Shown here piece by piece: positions 1-10,137 of a stretch of DNA of 64,000 nt. Each line of letters begins with the position of its first letter. The stretch's first letter is position 1. Under the pieces are notes generated by a model that saw only the letters and a list, made by a program, of their open reading frames with translations, was not told where the DNA came from and did not search any database. The position numbers and the translations under genes were made by a program. The DNA is from Enterobacter sp. 10-1. Lineage in GTDB: Bacteria > Pseudomonadota > Gammaproteobacteria > Enterobacterales > Enterobacteriaceae. The stretch covers positions 1,302,001-1,366,000 of the forward strand of contig NISF01000001.1 of assembly GCA_002270295.1 (NCBI GenBank). Reading direction: 5' to 3'.

Positions 1-15
1 TTTTTCGTCCTCTTA

Positions 16-885
16 TCACGCTGACCCGAGCGGATGTAGCGTAAAATCGCCGCGCAGCAGCGGCTTGCAGAGAATTTTGTAGCCATCATGATCGAAGCCC
101 GCCGGCAGCTGCGTCAGCGTTTGCGCCTGCGCTAGCGTCTCGACCGCCCCCAGCCACAGCCAGTTATGAATCACGTGATAGCGGGTCATATCAGGCCCGG
201 TCTCTTCCAGCGCAACCGGGCCTGGCCAGGGCCAGCACACCAGCTGCAGCTGCGCCATACTGGCGTGCAGCCGGGCGTTATGGGCCTCGACGCTCTCTTT
301 ACCGCAGCAGGCGCCGGCGCAGCGTCCCAGCGCCGAACGAAAACAGGCCCGGCCGCGGCTTAGCGGTTCCAGCCCCAGCAGGCCGTAGCAGAGCTGATGT
401 TCATCAGCGAGGTTGGTCAGCGCCTGCAAAGCGGCTCGGCGGTTCGCGAACAGGCCGTGCAGATGCTCCTGGCGGGAAAAGTCCAGCTCACGGGCATACA
501 CCACCTGCGGGCGGGAGTCGCTCAGCAGCAGCGAGCAGAGCTGTTTAGTGCGCCGTAGCCGCTTATTGAACAGCGGCTGCTGCTCCTTAATAAGCTGCGC
601 TTCGAGCAGCAGCGCGCCGAGTTCGCCCGCGGTACGATGCCAGCTAATGCGCCGCGCCTGGCGCAGCATGGCGGCTTCATCCGGCGTGCGCAGATGCGAT
701 AGCACCCGGCTGCGAATATTGACGCTTTTACCGATATACAGCGGCAGGGTGTCGCTTTCGCCGTGAAACAGATAGACGCCCGGCAGGCTGGGCAGAGACG
801 CCAGCCAGGGACGCAGATGTTCGGGATATGTATAAATTGCCGCCGCTTCAAACTCCAGACGCGGGGCGGATTGCCTTCTGACCAC
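16..885 (-). CDS. cho: Excinuclease Cho (UvrC homologue)
   Basis: Cho is an SOS-induced nucleotide-excision-repair endonuclease that makes the 3' incision at damaged DNA loaded by UvrAB, as an alternative to the N-terminal half of UvrC. The 289-residue product carries a GIY-YIG nuclease domain near its N terminus (LPGVYLF, then LYIGKSVNIRSRV) and the Cho/UvrC segment with GRACFRSALGRCAGACCG. Length is close to the E. coli protein (about 295). It is read toward the left edge of the window and ends 15 bp inside it, so it is complete. A LexA-like operator lies just upstream at 898-917. Recognition is by sequence memory and is very secure. Confidence 0.96.
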   Translation of the reverse strand: MVRRQSAPRLEFEAAAIYTYPEHLRPWLASLPSLPGVYLFHGESDTLPLYIGKSVNIRSRVLSHLRTPDEAAMLRQARRISWHRTAGELGALLLEAQLIKEQQPLFNKRLRRTKQLCSLLLSDSRPQVVYARELDFSRQEHLHGLFANRRAALQALTNLADEHQLCYGLLGLEPLSRGRACFRSALGRCAGACCGKESVEAHNARLHASMAQLQLVCWPWPGPVALEETGPDMTRYHVIHNWLWLGAVETLAQAQTLTQLPAGFDHDGYKILCKPLLRGDFTLHPLGSA

Positions 886-897
886 AATGGCTCCTGA

Positions 898-917
898 TGC
901 TGTTTATATAACCAGTA
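898..917 (-). promoter_or_regulatory. LexA box of cho
   Basis: Read on the minus strand, this 20-mer has CTGG, eight A/T bases, then ACAG, one base off the CTGT-N8-ACAG SOS consensus. It lies 13 bp before the cho start codon. Cho is a known SOS gene in E. coli, so repression by LexA is expected. Confidence 0.75.
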
Positions 918-986
918 TAGCAGTCCGTGGGGGCGGGCGAAAAGAGCAAAAAATAACCCCGGCGGGTGCCGGGGCTGCGGAGAGGA

Positions 987-1811
987 TTATTTCTTCCAGA
1001 AGTCGTCGAAGACGGTGATCGGCGGCCGACGTTTGTGTTCCGTTTTCAGGTACCAGCCTTCAATAATTTTGGCCGTTTTCTCGTCGAGGGTTTTCCCTTC
1101 CAGATAGTCGTCGATATTATCGTAGGTGACGCCCAGCGCGGCTTCATCCGGCAGGGAGGGGCGGTCATCTTCCAGATCGGCGGTTGGCAGCTTCTTGTAC
1201 AGATGCTCCGGACAGCCCAGCCGCGCCAGCAGCTGTTTACCCTGACGCTTGTTAAGGCGGAAAATAGGGTTGATATCGGTGCCGCCGTCGCCGTATTTGG
1301 TAAAGAAGCCGGTGATCGCTTCCGCCGCGTGGTCGGTGCCGACCACCACGCCGTGGGTCATGCCGGCGATGCTGTACTGCGCCTTCATGCGCTCGCGCGC
1401 TTTTTCATTACCGCGAACAAAGTCGCTGAGTTCAATCCCGGCTTCCCGCAGCGCCTGCTCGCTGGCCAGCACCGCACCCTTAATATTTACCGTCAGCACG
1501 CGATCCGGCTGAATAAAGGCGATGGCATCCTGACAATCCTGCTCATCCGCCTGCGCGCCGTAGGGCAGGCGGACGGCGATAAACTGGCGGCTGTCGTCGC
1601 CCTCCGCCCGCAGCTCATTGATCGCCTGCTGGCACAGTTTACCGGTCAGGGTTGAATCCTGGCCGCCGCTGATGCCCAGAACCAGCGACTTAATAAAGGG
1701 ATAGGTTTGCAGATAGGACTTCAAAAAATCTACGCTGCGGCGAATCTCACCGTCTGTATCGATCTGGGGTCTGGCCCCCAGCGCCTGAATAATTTCTTGT
1801 TGTAGCGTCAT
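987..1811 (-). CDS. nadE: NH3-dependent NAD+ synthetase
   Basis: NadE amidates nicotinic acid adenine dinucleotide to NAD+ with ammonia and ATP, the last step of NAD synthesis, in the cytosol. The ATP-pyrophosphatase P-loop SGGQDS lies at residues 48-53. I chose the ATG at 1811 because the protein then begins [12 protein letters not shown], as in E. coli, and GGAGGGCG sits just upstream; the open frame continues 13 codons further without a better start. The resulting 274 residues match the family. It is divergent from osmE, the usual enterobacterial arrangement. Confidence 0.97.
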   Translation of the reverse strand: MTLQQEIIQALGARPQIDTDGEIRRSVDFLKSYLQTYPFIKSLVLGISGGQDSTLTGKLCQQAINELRAEGDDSRQFIAVRLPYGAQADEQDCQDAIAFIQPDRVLTVNIKGAVLASEQALREAGIELSDFVRGNEKARERMKAQYSIAGMTHGVVVGTDHAAEAITGFFTKYGDGGTDINPIFRLNKRQGKQLLARLGCPEHLYKKLPTADLEDDRPSLPDEAALGVTYDNIDDYLEGKTLDEKTAKIIEGWYLKTEHKRRPPITVFDDFWKK

Positions 1812-2089
1812 CGCGCCCTCCGGAAAGTGAATCTGTTTGGCAACCAGCATGGCTTAAAGCTACCTCTTTGCCGTTGAAACGACAAGGATCGTCGTTTTGA
1901 GTGCTGCAAAAGAAGGCAATCAATGACATACGATTTTTTTATGGTACGTACTGCGGCCCGCAGGATGCATTGTGCGGCGGGTGAATCTGGCCCTATCGGC
2001 CTGAAATTTAGCTTAAATCCACCTTCGGCTTGAAAAGTAACGATATTTATTCCAGGCTTATTCACACGCCAAATAAAAGAGGACGGAAT

Positions 2090-2428
2090 ATGAATAAGAA
2101 TTTAGCAGGACTTATGGGCGCAGCGGCAGTACTGACCATGCTGGCTGGGTGTACAGCCTACGATCGTACTGCAGACCAGTTCACACAGCCGGTTGTTAAA
2201 GATGTCAAAAAAGGGATGTCGCGCTCCCAGGTACTGCAGGTGGCGGGCAAACCGTCATCTGAAGTGACGATGATTCACGCCCGCGGCACCTGTCAGACAT
2301 ACATCCTGGGTCAACGGGATGGTAAAATGGAGACCTACTTCGTCGCTCTCGACGAGACCGGTCACGTAATGAACTCTGGCTATCAGACCTGCTCGGAATA
2401 CGATACGGACCCGCGCAACAGCAAGTAG
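2090..2428 (+). CDS. osmE: Osmotically inducible lipoprotein OsmE
   Basis: OsmE is a small envelope lipoprotein of the SmpA/OmlA (BamE-like) fold, induced by osmotic stress and stationary phase; its precise function is unknown. The 112-residue protein has a lipoprotein signal with lipobox LAGC and the acylated cysteine at residue 21, followed by the [17 protein letters not shown] signature. The start at 2090 follows AAAGAGGACGG; an in-frame ATG 60 nt upstream would spoil the signal peptide. It lies between nadE and the chb operon, as in E. coli, and is followed by a clean terminator. Confidence 0.95.
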   Translation: MNKNLAGLMGAAAVLTMLAGCTAYDRTADQFTQPVVKDVKKGMSRSQVLQVAGKPSSEVTMIHARGTCQTYILGQRDGKMETYFVALDETGHVMNSGYQTCSEYDTDPRNSK

Positions 2429-2453
2429 TATTTGATACTGAGCCCTACGAAGG

Positions 2454-2477
2454 CCCGACCATTGGTCGGGTTTTTTT
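2454..2477 (+). terminator. Rho-independent terminator of osmE
   Basis: A 7-bp stem CCCGACC/GGTCGGG with loop ATT is followed by seven T. It separates osmE from the chb promoter region. Confidence 0.9.
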
Positions 2478-2711
2478 ATGCGCGCTGATTCTTATTTAAT
2501 TGCGCGAATTATTTGAGGGAAATGTGAGGGTAGTCAAAACGTGAGGTCAATGAGAGACAATTTTGTTTAACCAGGAATTATCCAGGCGGCAGGCGATGTC
2601 GTATACTCAATGCATAAACAATATCAATTGAACAGTGACATGCCTTACCCGGCTCTTCGGCATAATATTCTGCCAGAAGGCCGCCAGGTTCTACAAATTG
2701 AGGAAGCGTTC

Positions 2712-3032
2712 ATGGAAAAGAAACATATCTATCTGTTTTGCTCGGCTGGAATGTCCACTTCGCTGCTGGTATCCAAAATGCGTACCCAGGCTGAAAAATA
2801 TGAAGTGCCGGTCATTATTGAAGCATTTCCTGAAACCCTCGCCGGGGAGAAGGGGCCGGAAGCCGACGTTATTTTATTAGGCCCACAGATTGCGTATATG
2901 CTTCCCGAGATTCAGCGGCTGCTGTCCAATAAGCCGGTGGAAGTGATCGACTCTGCGCTGTACGGCAAAGTTGATGGTTTAGGTGTTTTGAAAGCGGCCG
3001 TTGCGGCCATTAAGAAAGCTGCTGCACAATAA
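2712..3032 (+). CDS. chbB: PTS system N,N'-diacetylchitobiose EIIB
   Basis: ChbB is the soluble EIIB of the lactose/chitobiose PTS family. It passes phosphate from ChbA to the sugar carried by ChbC. The phosphorylated cysteine is Cys10 in [12 protein letters not shown]. The product of 106 residues has the family length. I chose the ATG at 2712; the open frame runs 34 codons further upstream but that part is promoter region. It is the first gene of chbBCARFG, which in E. coli is repressed by NagC and ChbR, activated by ChbR and CRP, and silenced post-transcriptionally by ChiX. Confidence 0.97.
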   Translation: MEKKHIYLFCSAGMSTSLLVSKMRTQAEKYEVPVIIEAFPETLAGEKGPEADVILLGPQIAYMLPEIQRLLSNKPVEVIDSALYGKVDGLGVLKAAVAAIKKAAAQ

Positions 3033-3134
3033 TTTAATTTTAAAACTCGACCTTTCGGGTCGCTGGCGAAGCGAATTTTCGGCTTAATGAAATATCTGCC
3101 GTGCCGGCCGCCCGAATAATAAAGAGTTTATTTT

Positions 3135-3166
3135 CCCGTCAAAGAGTAATTTCATCATTATGCCGT
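3135..3166 (+). promoter_or_regulatory. ChiX sRNA trap site in the chbB-chbC gap
   Basis: The chbB-chbC intercistronic RNA contains CCCGTCAAAGAG, then TTTCAT and TATGCCGT, which are complementary to successive parts of the ChiX (MicM) small RNA as I remember it. In E. coli and Salmonella this same interval acts as a decoy: chb mRNA binds and destabilises ChiX, relieving repression of the chitoporin gene. The ordered complementarity here indicates the trap is conserved. Confidence 0.75.
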
Positions 3167-3200
3167 AATCGCACAATTACGGCTTTAAAGGGTATTGACT

Positions 3201-4559
3201 ATGAGTAAAGTGATTGACTCGCTTGAAAAGGTACTCCTTCCTTTTGCTGTTAAAATAGGAAAGCAACCGCACATTAATGCGATTAAAAACGGCTTTATTA
3301 AATTAATGCCGTTGACCCTCGCCGGGGCCATGTTCGTATTAATTAACAACGTCTTTCTCAGCTTTGGTGAAGGCTCTTTCTTCTATTCAATGGGGGTCCG
3401 CCTGGATGCCTCAACCATTGAAACCTTAAACAGCTTTAAAGCTATCGGCGGTAACGTTTATAACGGTACCTTAGGCATTATGTCGCTGATGGCGCCGTTC
3501 TTTATCGGCTCGGCGCTGGCGGAAGAGCGCAAGGTCGACCCGATGGCCGCCGGGCTGTTAGCCGTCGCGGCATTTATGACCGTCACTCCCTATAGCGTCG
3601 GCGATGCTTACGCCGTAGGCGCCAACTGGCTGGGCGGGCAAAATATTATTTCGGGGATGATCATCGGTCTGGTGGTGGCGGAGCTGTTTACCTTCGTTAT
3701 TCGTCGCAACTGGGTCATTACCCTGCCGGACAGCGTGCCGTCATCGGTATCGCGTTCGTTCTCGGCGCTGATCCCAGGCTTCCTGATCCTGTCGGTTTTC
3801 GGCATCGTCTCCTGGCTGCTGGCCTCGTATGGCAGCAACTTCCACCAGATTATTATGGACTCCATCTCCACGCCGCTGGCGGCGATGGGCAGCGTTGTCG
3901 GCTGGGCGTACGTTATTTTCAACTCCCTGCTGTGGTTCTTTGGCGTACACGGTTCGCTGGCGCTGACCGCGCTGGATAACGGCATCATGACCCCGTGGGC
4001 GTTGGAAAACATTGCGCTGTATAACCAGTATGGTTCCGTTGAAGCGGCCATTGAGGCGGGCAAACAGTTCCATTTCTGGGCCAAGCCGATGCTCGATTCG
4101 TACATCCTGCTGGGCGGCTCCGGCGCGACTCTGGGCCTGATTATCGCCATCTTTATCGGCTCGCGCCGTGCCGACCATCGTCAGGTTGCTAAGCTGGCGC
4201 TGCCGTCAGGCATCTTCCAGATTAACGAACCGATTCTGTTCGGCCTGCCCATTATCATGAACCCGGTGATGTTTATCCCGTTCGTGCTGGTGCAGCCGAT
4301 TCTGGCAGCCATCACCCTGGCGGCCTACAGCATGGGGATTATTCCTCCGGTGACCAACCTGGCCCCGTGGACCATGCCGACCGGTCTGGGCGCCTTCTTT
4401 AACAGTAACGGCAGCGTCGCTGCTCTGCTGGTGGCGCTGTTCAACCTTGGTGTCTCGACCCTGATCTACCTGCCATTTGTCGCGATTTCCAATAAAGCGC
4501 AAAGCACCATCGAGCAGGAAGAGAGCGAAGAAGATATCGCTAACGCACTGAAATTCTGA
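3201..4559 (+). CDS. chbC: PTS system N,N'-diacetylchitobiose EIIC
   Basis: ChbC is the inner-membrane permease of the chitobiose PTS, taking up N,N'-diacetylchitobiose and phosphorylating it with ChbB and ChbA. The 452-residue protein has the multi-spanning EIIC-lac fold with conserved stretches [18 protein letters not shown] and [17 protein letters not shown] use the ATG at 3201 ([10 protein letters not shown], as in E. coli) after AAAGGG; a TTG six bases upstream is in frame but less likely. The 168-nt gap from chbB holds the ChiX trap. Confidence 0.97.
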   Translation: MSKVIDSLEKVLLPFAVKIGKQPHINAIKNGFIKLMPLTLAGAMFVLINNVFLSFGEGSFFYSMGVRLDASTIETLNSFKAIGGNVYNGTLGIMSLMAPFFIGSALAEERKVDPMAAGLLAVAAFMTVTPYSVGDAYAVGANWLGGQNIISGMIIGLVVAELFTFVIRRNWVITLPDSVPSSVSRSFSALIPGFLILSVFGIVSWLLASYGSNFHQIIMDSISTPLAAMGSVVGWAYVIFNSLLWFFGVHGSLALTALDNGIMTPWALENIALYNQYGSVEAAIEAGKQFHFWAKPMLDSYILLGGSGATLGLIIAIFIGSRRADHRQVAKLALPSGIFQINEPILFGLPIIMNPVMFIPFVLVQPILAAITLAAYSMGIIPPVTNLAPWTMPTGLGAFFNSNGSVAALLVALFNLGVSTLIYLPFVAISNKAQSTIEQEESEEDIANALKF

Positions 4560-4611
4560 TGTCGAGCGGTACGGGAGCTTTCCCGTACCGCCTGAGAAAT
4601 GAGGGAATAAT

Positions 4612-4959
4612 ATGTTTGATTTGGACCATATCGAAGCAGAAGAGATGCCTGAGAATGACCTCGAAGAGGTGGTGATGGGGCTGATTATCAACTCCGGACA
4701 GGCCCGCAGCCTGGCCTATGCCGCGCTGAAGCAGGCGAAACAGGGCGACTTCGCCGCCGCTAAAGCGATGATGGAGCAGTCGCGGGTGGCGCTGAGCGAA
4801 GCCCACCGCGTACAGACTCAGCTGATTGAAAGCGATGAAGGCGAAGGGAAAATGAAGGTCAGCCTGGTGCTGGTTCACGCGCAGGATCATCTGATGACCT
4901 CAATGTTGGCCCGCGAACTGGTCGCCGAATTGATTGAGCTACATGAGAAGGTACAATAG
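4612..4959 (+). CDS. chbA: PTS system N,N'-diacetylchitobiose EIIA
   Basis: ChbA is the cytosolic EIIA that accepts phosphate from HPr and donates it to ChbB. The expected phospho-acceptor is His89 in VLVHAQDHLM, the same position as in E. coli. The 115-residue helical protein has the family length. It is third in the operon and 12 nt before chbR. In E. coli the phosphorylation state of EIIA also influences ChbR-dependent activation. Confidence 0.96.
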   Translation: MFDLDHIEAEEMPENDLEEVVMGLIINSGQARSLAYAALKQAKQGDFAAAKAMMEQSRVALSEAHRVQTQLIESDEGEGKMKVSLVLVHAQDHLMTSMLARELVAELIELHEKVQ

Positions 4960-4971
4960 GCCATCTACACG

Positions 4972-5811
4972 ATGAGGCAGCCAAAGATGATGACCACAGA
5001 AATCAGTACCGCCCGCGAACAGCAGCTCTTCAACGGGAAAAACTTTCATGTGGTCATCTACAACAAGACGGAAAGCGTTAGCGGGCTTCACCAGCACGAC
5101 TATTACGAATACACCATCGTTTTAACCGGGCGCTATTATCAGGAAATTAATGGCAAACGGGTGCTGCTGGAGCGCGGGGATTTTGTCTTCATCCCAATGG
5201 GGTCGCACCATCAAAGCTTTTACGAGTTTGGCGCGACGCGCATTCTTAACGTGGGCATCAGCAGGAGTTTCTTTGAGAAACACTATCTGCCGCTGCTGCC
5301 GTTTGGGCTGGTCGCTTCGCAGGTCTACGCGGTCAAAAGCACCTTTCTCAGCTACATCGAATCGGTGATTGCTTCGCTGAATTTTCGCGAAACTGAATTT
5401 GACGAATTTATTGAACTGGTCTCGTTTTACACCATTAATCGTTTACGGCACTACCGCGAGGAGCCGGTGCAGGATGTCATTCCGCAGTGGCTAAAAAATA
5501 CCGTCGAGGATATGCACGATAAACATAAATTTGGCGAAGGGGCGCTGGAACAGATGGTCGAGCTCTCCGGGAAAACTCAGGAATATTTAACCCGGGCGAC
5601 CCAACGCTATTATGGTAAAACGCCGATGCAGATTATTAATGACATTCGCATTAACTTCGCCAAGAAACAGCTGGAAATTACCAACTACTCGGTAACCGAT
5701 ATTGCTTACGAATCAGGCTACAGTAGCCCCAGTTTGTTTATTAAAACATTCAAAAAACTGACCTCATTTACGCCAAGCAATTATCGTAAGAAGCTTACCA
5801 TCGTTAATTAA
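4972..5811 (+). CDS. chbR: AraC-family regulator of the chb operon
   Basis: ChbR is the dual regulator of the chb operon: repressor with NagC when the sugar is absent, activator with CRP when monodeacetylated chitobiose-6-phosphate is present. The 279-residue product has an N-terminal cupin with [20 protein letters not shown] and a C-terminal pair of helix-turn-helices ending [20 protein letters not shown]. Alternative ATGs at residues 6 and 7 cannot be excluded, because the N-terminal residues are poorly conserved. Its place inside the operon gives autoregulation. Confidence 0.95.
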   Translation: MRQPKMMTTEISTAREQQLFNGKNFHVVIYNKTESVSGLHQHDYYEYTIVLTGRYYQEINGKRVLLERGDFVFIPMGSHHQSFYEFGATRILNVGISRSFFEKHYLPLLPFGLVASQVYAVKSTFLSYIESVIASLNFRETEFDEFIELVSFYTINRLRHYREEPVQDVIPQWLKNTVEDMHDKHKFGEGALEQMVELSGKTQEYLTRATQRYYGKTPMQIINDIRINFAKKQLEITNYSVTDIAYESGYSSPSLFIKTFKKLTSFTPSNYRKKLTIVN

Positions 5812-5913
5812 CCGGAGCGGAACCTTCCGCGCTGGAAAATATTCAGATTAACTGTCCGTATTGATACGGAGAGTGGGCTACGCGCAATTCGTGGCGCCAC
5901 AAGGGAGAATATA

Positions 5914-7260
5914 ATGAGCCAGAAATTAAAAATCGTTACTATCGGCGGCGGCAGCAGCTATACCCCTGAACTCCTCGAAGGATTCCTGAAGCGTTATCAC
6001 GAGCTGCCGGTTACGGAACTGTGGCTGGTGGATGTGGCGGAAGGGCAGGAGAAGCTCGATATTATCCACGCTCTCTGCGAGCGGATGGTGGAAAAAGCCG
6101 GCGTCCCGCTGAAAGTCTATAAAACGCTGGATCGCCGCTCGGCGCTGGAAGGCGCGGACTTCGTCACCACTCAGCTGCGCGTTGGTCAGCTGAAGGCGCG
6201 TGAAAAAGACGAGCGTATCCCCCTTAGCCACGGCTATCTTGGCCAGGAAACTAACGGCGCCGGCGGCCTGTTCAAAGGTTTGCGCACCATTCCGGTGATT
6301 TTTGATATCGTCAAAGATGTGCAGGAGATCTGCCCGGACGCATGGGTAATTAACTTTACCAACCCGGCGGGAATGGTGACCGAGGCCGTATATCGCCATA
6401 CGAACTTCCGGCGCTTTATCGGCGTGTGCAATATTCCGATCGGCATGAAAATGTTTATTACCGACGTGCTGCAGCTGAGCCCGGGCGATGAGCTGAATAT
6501 CGACCTGTTTGGCCTCAACCACCTCGTGTTTGTGCGCGACGTGCTGGTGAACGGCGTATCGCGCTTCGACGAGCTGCTGGACGGCGTCGCGTCCGGGAGC
6601 CTGAGCGCCAACTCGGTGAAAAACATCTTCGATTTGCCGTTCAGCGAAGGGCTGATTCGCTCCCTGCGCTTAATTCCGTGCTCCTATCTGCTGTACTACT
6701 TCAAGCCGAAAGAGATGCTGGCGATTGAAATGGGCGAGTACTATAAGGGCGGTGCCCGCGCTCAGGTGGTGCAGAAGGTGGAAAAACAGCTGTTCGAGCT
6801 GTATAAAAATCCGGATCTCAACGTTAAGCCGAAGGAGCTGGAGCTGCGCGGCGGGGCATACTACTCCGACGCGGCCTGCGAAGTGATCAACGCTATCTAC
6901 AACGACAAGCAGACCGAGCACTACGTGAATATTCCGCACCATGGCCACATCGATAATATCCCGGCCGACTGGGCGGTGGAAATGACCTGTACGCTCGGCC
7001 GCGACGGGGCGAAGCCGACGCCGCGCATCACCCGTTTCGATGAAAAAGTCCAGGGGCTGATTTACACCATCAAGGGCTTTGAAGTGGCGGCGAGCCAGGC
7101 GGCGATAAGCGGCGAGCTGAACGATGTGCTGCTGGCGCTCAATCTGAGCCCGCTGATTCACTCCGACCGCGATGCCGAAATGCTGGCGCGTGAAATGATC
7201 CTCGCCCACGAAAAATGGCTGCCTAACTTTGCGGCGACGATTGAGAAACTGAAACAGTAA
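5914..7260 (+). CDS. chbF: Chitobiose-6-phosphate hydrolase, GH4
   Basis: ChbF is an NAD+- and Mn2+-dependent glycosidase of family GH4 that cleaves phosphorylated (mono-deacetylated) chitobiose in the cytosol. The dinucleotide-binding motif GGGSSYTPE begins at residue 11. Metal ligands are expected at Cys172 (GVCNIPIG) and His203 (GLNHL). The length of 448 residues is close to E. coli (450). The 102-nt gap after chbR contains the perfect palindrome TCCGTATTGATACGGA. Confidence 0.96.
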   Translation: MSQKLKIVTIGGGSSYTPELLEGFLKRYHELPVTELWLVDVAEGQEKLDIIHALCERMVEKAGVPLKVYKTLDRRSALEGADFVTTQLRVGQLKAREKDERIPLSHGYLGQETNGAGGLFKGLRTIPVIFDIVKDVQEICPDAWVINFTNPAGMVTEAVYRHTNFRRFIGVCNIPIGMKMFITDVLQLSPGDELNIDLFGLNHLVFVRDVLVNGVSRFDELLDGVASGSLSANSVKNIFDLPFSEGLIRSLRLIPCSYLLYYFKPKEMLAIEMGEYYKGGARAQVVQKVEKQLFELYKNPDLNVKPKELELRGGAYYSDAACEVINAIYNDKQTEHYVNIPHHGHIDNIPADWAVEMTCTLGRDGAKPTPRITRFDEKVQGLIYTIKGFEVAASQAAISGELNDVLLALNLSPLIHSDRDAEMLAREMILAHEKWLPNFAATIEKLKQ

Positions 7261-7272
7261 CGGGAGCGGCTG

Positions 7273-8031
7273 ATGGAACGCGTGTTAATCGTTAATGCCG
7301 ACGATTTTGGCCTCAGCAAGGGGCAGAACTACGGCATTATTGAAGCTTGCAAAAACGGGCTGGTGACCTCGACCACCGCGCTGGTTAACGGCGCGGCAAT
7401 CGGCCACGCGGCCCAGCTCAGCCGCTGCGTGCCGGAGCTGGGCGTCGGGATGCACTTCGTCCTGACGCTGGGCGAGCCGCTCTCCGCGATGCCGGGCCTC
7501 ACCCGCGAAGGGCGTTTGGGGAAGTGGATCTGGCAGATGGCGGAAGAGGGAAGCCTGCCGCTGGATGAGATCGCGCACGAGCTGGAGTGTCAGTATCAGC
7601 GGTTTATCGAGCTGTTTGGCTATGAACCGACGCATATCGACAGCCATCACCATGTGCATATGATTGCGCAGATTTATCCCATCGTGACGGCATTTGCCCG
7701 CGAGAAGGGCGTGGCGCTGCGTATTGACCGTCAGCAGGCGCAGCGCGACGGCCTGGCGCAGGATGCGGCGCGCAGCAGCGATGGCTTTGCCAGCGAGTTC
7801 TATGGCGACGCGATTTCTGAAGCGTTGTTCCTGCAGACTCTGGATGATTCAATCCAGCGGGAAGAGGCGTCGTTGGAAGTGATGTGCCACCCGGCGTTTA
7901 TTGATCACGCCATCATGAGCAGCGCCTACTGCTACCCGCGGCTGGCTGAGCTGCAGGTGCTGACCTCCGAGGCGCTGAAATATGCTGTGGCCGAACGCGG
8001 CTATCGTCTCGGGACCTACCGCGACGTATAA
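7273..8031 (+). CDS. chbG: Chitooligosaccharide deacetylase
   Basis: ChbG removes one acetyl group from chitobiose-6-phosphate, creating the ChbR inducer and the substrate for ChbF. It belongs to the YdjC fold. Asp10-Asp11 in [10 protein letters not shown], His61 in [11 protein letters not shown] and His125 in HIDSHHHVH are the expected metal and catalytic residues. The product is 252 residues. It starts 12 nt after chbF and ends the operon before a strong terminator. In E. coli katE follows; here it is absent and cedA comes next. Confidence 0.95.
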   Translation: MERVLIVNADDFGLSKGQNYGIIEACKNGLVTSTTALVNGAAIGHAAQLSRCVPELGVGMHFVLTLGEPLSAMPGLTREGRLGKWIWQMAEEGSLPLDEIAHELECQYQRFIELFGYEPTHIDSHHHVHMIAQIYPIVTAFAREKGVALRIDRQQAQRDGLAQDAARSSDGFASEFYGDAISEALFLQTLDDSIQREEASLEVMCHPAFIDHAIMSSAYCYPRLAELQVLTSEALKYAVAERGYRLGTYRDV

Positions 8032-8051
8032 GGCGCGGATTGGCCCGCGGT

Positions 8052-8086
8052 AAAGGCCCGGCAGGGGAGACGCTGCCGGGCCTTTT
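8052..8086 (+). terminator. Terminator of the chb operon
   Basis: A 13-bp perfect stem AAAGGCCCGGCAG/CTGCCGGGCCTTT with an 8-nt loop, ending in TTTT. It lies 20 nt after the chbG stop. Confidence 0.9.
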
Positions 8087-8302
8087 GCTATGCCGGGAGC
8101 GCCGCCATCAGGGTTAACACATTAACCATCGCGCCGTTACGACAAACGGTCGTTGCTGAACCCAAACCCCGATGACAATGGAGCGTTACGGCTGTTGCGT
8201 TTTGTCGAAGCAAAACGAGTGGCAAGCAGGGGGCGACGCAAAGGGGGATCTTCGGCTATGATGGCGGTTCTGTTCCCGCTTTGTTTAGTGAATCCATGAG
8301 CT

Positions 8303-8542
8303 ATGAAAACACTTCGCCAACAAAATCGCCCTGTCATTAGCTACGTGCCTCGAGCGGAGCCAGCGCCGCCGGAACACGCCGTCAAAATGGACGGTTTTCG
8401 CGACGTGTGGCTGCTGCGGGGTAAGTACGTGGCCTTTATTTTGCTCGGGGAACGCTTTCGTCGCTCTCCTGCGTTTAGCGTGCCGGAAGCGGCGCAGCGC
8501 TGGGCGACGCAAACTCGTCAGGAAAACGAGCTGGCGCCCTGA
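8303..8542 (+). CDS. cedA: Cell division activator CedA
   Basis: CedA is a small DNA-binding protein first described as activating division after over-replication in dnaAcos cells, and later linked to RNA polymerase. The 79-residue product aligns throughout with E. coli CedA (LRQQNRPVISYVPR, then FRDVWLLRGKYVAF, then SPAFSVPEAAQRWA). Its leader at 8041-8302 holds a perfect hairpin CGTTTTG/CAAAACG near 8197-8217. It faces tcyP across a shared bidirectional terminator. Confidence 0.94.
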   Translation: MKTLRQQNRPVISYVPRAEPAPPEHAVKMDGFRDVWLLRGKYVAFILLGERFRRSPAFSVPEAAQRWATQTRQENELAP

Positions 8543-8558
8543 GCGCAGAATTGAGCAA

Positions 8559-8598
8559 TAAAAAAACCGCAGATAGGGCGCTATCTGCGGTTTTTTTT
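8559..8598. terminator. Bidirectional terminator between cedA and tcyP
   Basis: The stem AACCGCAGATAG/CTATCTGCGGTT is flanked by A7 on the left and T8 on the right, so it can end both cedA (+) and tcyP (-). Confidence 0.93.
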
Positions 8599-8612
8599 AT
8601 CCCGACCTGAGG

Positions 8613-10004
8613 TTAACGGTGCGCCAGCTCGGCGTCGTCTTCGCTCTCAAGAATGGTTTTATCCGTCTGGCGCAGCCACTGGCTGGTCAGGGTTCCGGCG
8701 GTCATTGAACCGCTAACGTTCAGCGCGGTGCGGCCCATGTCGATCAGCGGCTCAACGGAGATTAACAGCGCGACCAGCGTCACCGGCAGGCCCATCGCCG
8801 GCAGGACGATCAGCGCGGCAAAGGTTGCGCCGCCGCCGACGCCGGCAACACCGGCGGAGCTCACGGTAACAATCCCGACCAGGGTGGCAATCCACAGCGG
8901 ATCGAGCGGGTTGATGCCGACGGTTGGCGCGACCATCACCGCCAGCATTGCCGGGTAGAGGCCGGCACAGCCGTTTTGACCAATCGTGGCGCCAAACGAG
9001 GCGGAGAAGCTGGCGATCGATTCAGGTACGCCCAGACGACGGGTTTGCGCTTCCACGTTCAGCGGAATGGACGCGGCGCTGGAGCGGCTGGTGAAGGCAA
9101 AGGTCAGCACCGGCCACACTTTGCGGAAGTATTTCAGCGGGCTCACGCCGTTAACCGCCAGCAGCAGCCCGTGGACCACGAACATGATGCCAAGTCCAAG
9201 GTAGGAGGCGACAACGAAGCTACCGAGCTTGATGATGTCCTGCAGGTTGGAGCCCGCCACGACTTTAGTCATCAGCGCCAGCACGCCGTACGGCGTCAGC
9301 TGCATCACCAGGCGTACCAGCTTCATCACCCAGGCCTGCAGGGTATCGATGGCGGTCAGCACGCGCTGGCCTTTGGCGACGTCGTCCTTCAGCAGCTTCA
9401 GCGAAGCGACGCCGAGGAAGGCGGCGAAGATAACAACGCTGATGATAGAGGTCGGGTTAGCGCCGGTCAGGTCAGCAAACGGGTTCTTCGGCACAAAGGA
9501 AAGGATCAACTGCGGAACGCTGAGATCCGCGACCTTACCGGCGTAGTTGCTCTGAATGGCGTTCAGGCGGGCGGTTTCCGCGCTCCCCTGGACCAGCCCT
9601 TCGGCGGTCAGGCCAAACAGGTTGGTCACCAGTACGCCAACCAGGGCGGCGATAAGGGTGGTGAACAGCAGGGTACCAATGCTCAGGAAGCTGATTTTAC
9701 CCAGCTGTGAAGCATTGTGCAGGCGCGCGACGGCGCTCAGAATAGACGCGAATACCAGCGGCATTACGATCATCTGCAGCAGCTGCACGTAGCCGTTGCC
9801 AACGATATTGAACCATTGAATGGAATCTTTTAGTACCTGGCTGTCGGAACCGTAAATAAACTGCAGCGCAAGACCGAACACGACGCCAATGACCAGACCG
9901 ACCAGCACTTTTTTGGCGAGGCTCCACTGTTTGTGGCGAGTTTGGGCCAGCGCAAACAGCAAAATCGCGAACACGATAACGTTCGCTATAAGTGGAAAGT
10001 TCAT
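8613..10004 (-). CDS. tcyP: L-cystine importer TcyP
   Basis: TcyP (YdjN) is a symporter of the dicarboxylate/amino acid:cation family that imports cystine across the inner membrane. The 463-residue protein starts [21 protein letters not shown] and is hydrophobic throughout. It contains the family segments [16 protein letters not shown] and [16 protein letters not shown]. In E. coli it is part of the CysB regulon; cysB itself lies at 60.4 kb in this window. The upstream region 10005-10137 is AT-rich and probably holds its promoter. Confidence 0.95.
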   Translation of the reverse strand: MNFPLIANVIVFAILLFALAQTRHKQWSLAKKVLVGLVIGVVFGLALQFIYGSDSQVLKDSIQWFNIVGNGYVQLLQMIVMPLVFASILSAVARLHNASQLGKISFLSIGTLLFTTLIAALVGVLVTNLFGLTAEGLVQGSAETARLNAIQSNYAGKVADLSVPQLILSFVPKNPFADLTGANPTSIISVVIFAAFLGVASLKLLKDDVAKGQRVLTAIDTLQAWVMKLVRLVMQLTPYGVLALMTKVVAGSNLQDIIKLGSFVVASYLGLGIMFVVHGLLLAVNGVSPLKYFRKVWPVLTFAFTSRSSAASIPLNVEAQTRRLGVPESIASFSASFGATIGQNGCAGLYPAMLAVMVAPTVGINPLDPLWIATLVGIVTVSSAGVAGVGGGATFAALIVLPAMGLPVTLVALLISVEPLIDMGRTALNVSGSMTAGTLTSQWLRQTDKTILESEDDAELAHR

Positions 10005-10137
10005 CCCCGTTCTCCTGATATCTTTATTACCTGGGCTGGCCTGTTTACCAGCTCTTATGGCGCAAGGTTAGCAGAAGCGGAATTCATTACTTATATTCAA
10101 ATGGAATTGATTATAACTAATTTGATATTTCGTTTAT

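Noticed and set aside
1812-1850. Longer nadE with 13 extra N-terminal residues
   Set aside because: The ATG at 1811 has the ribosome site and matches the conserved N terminus.
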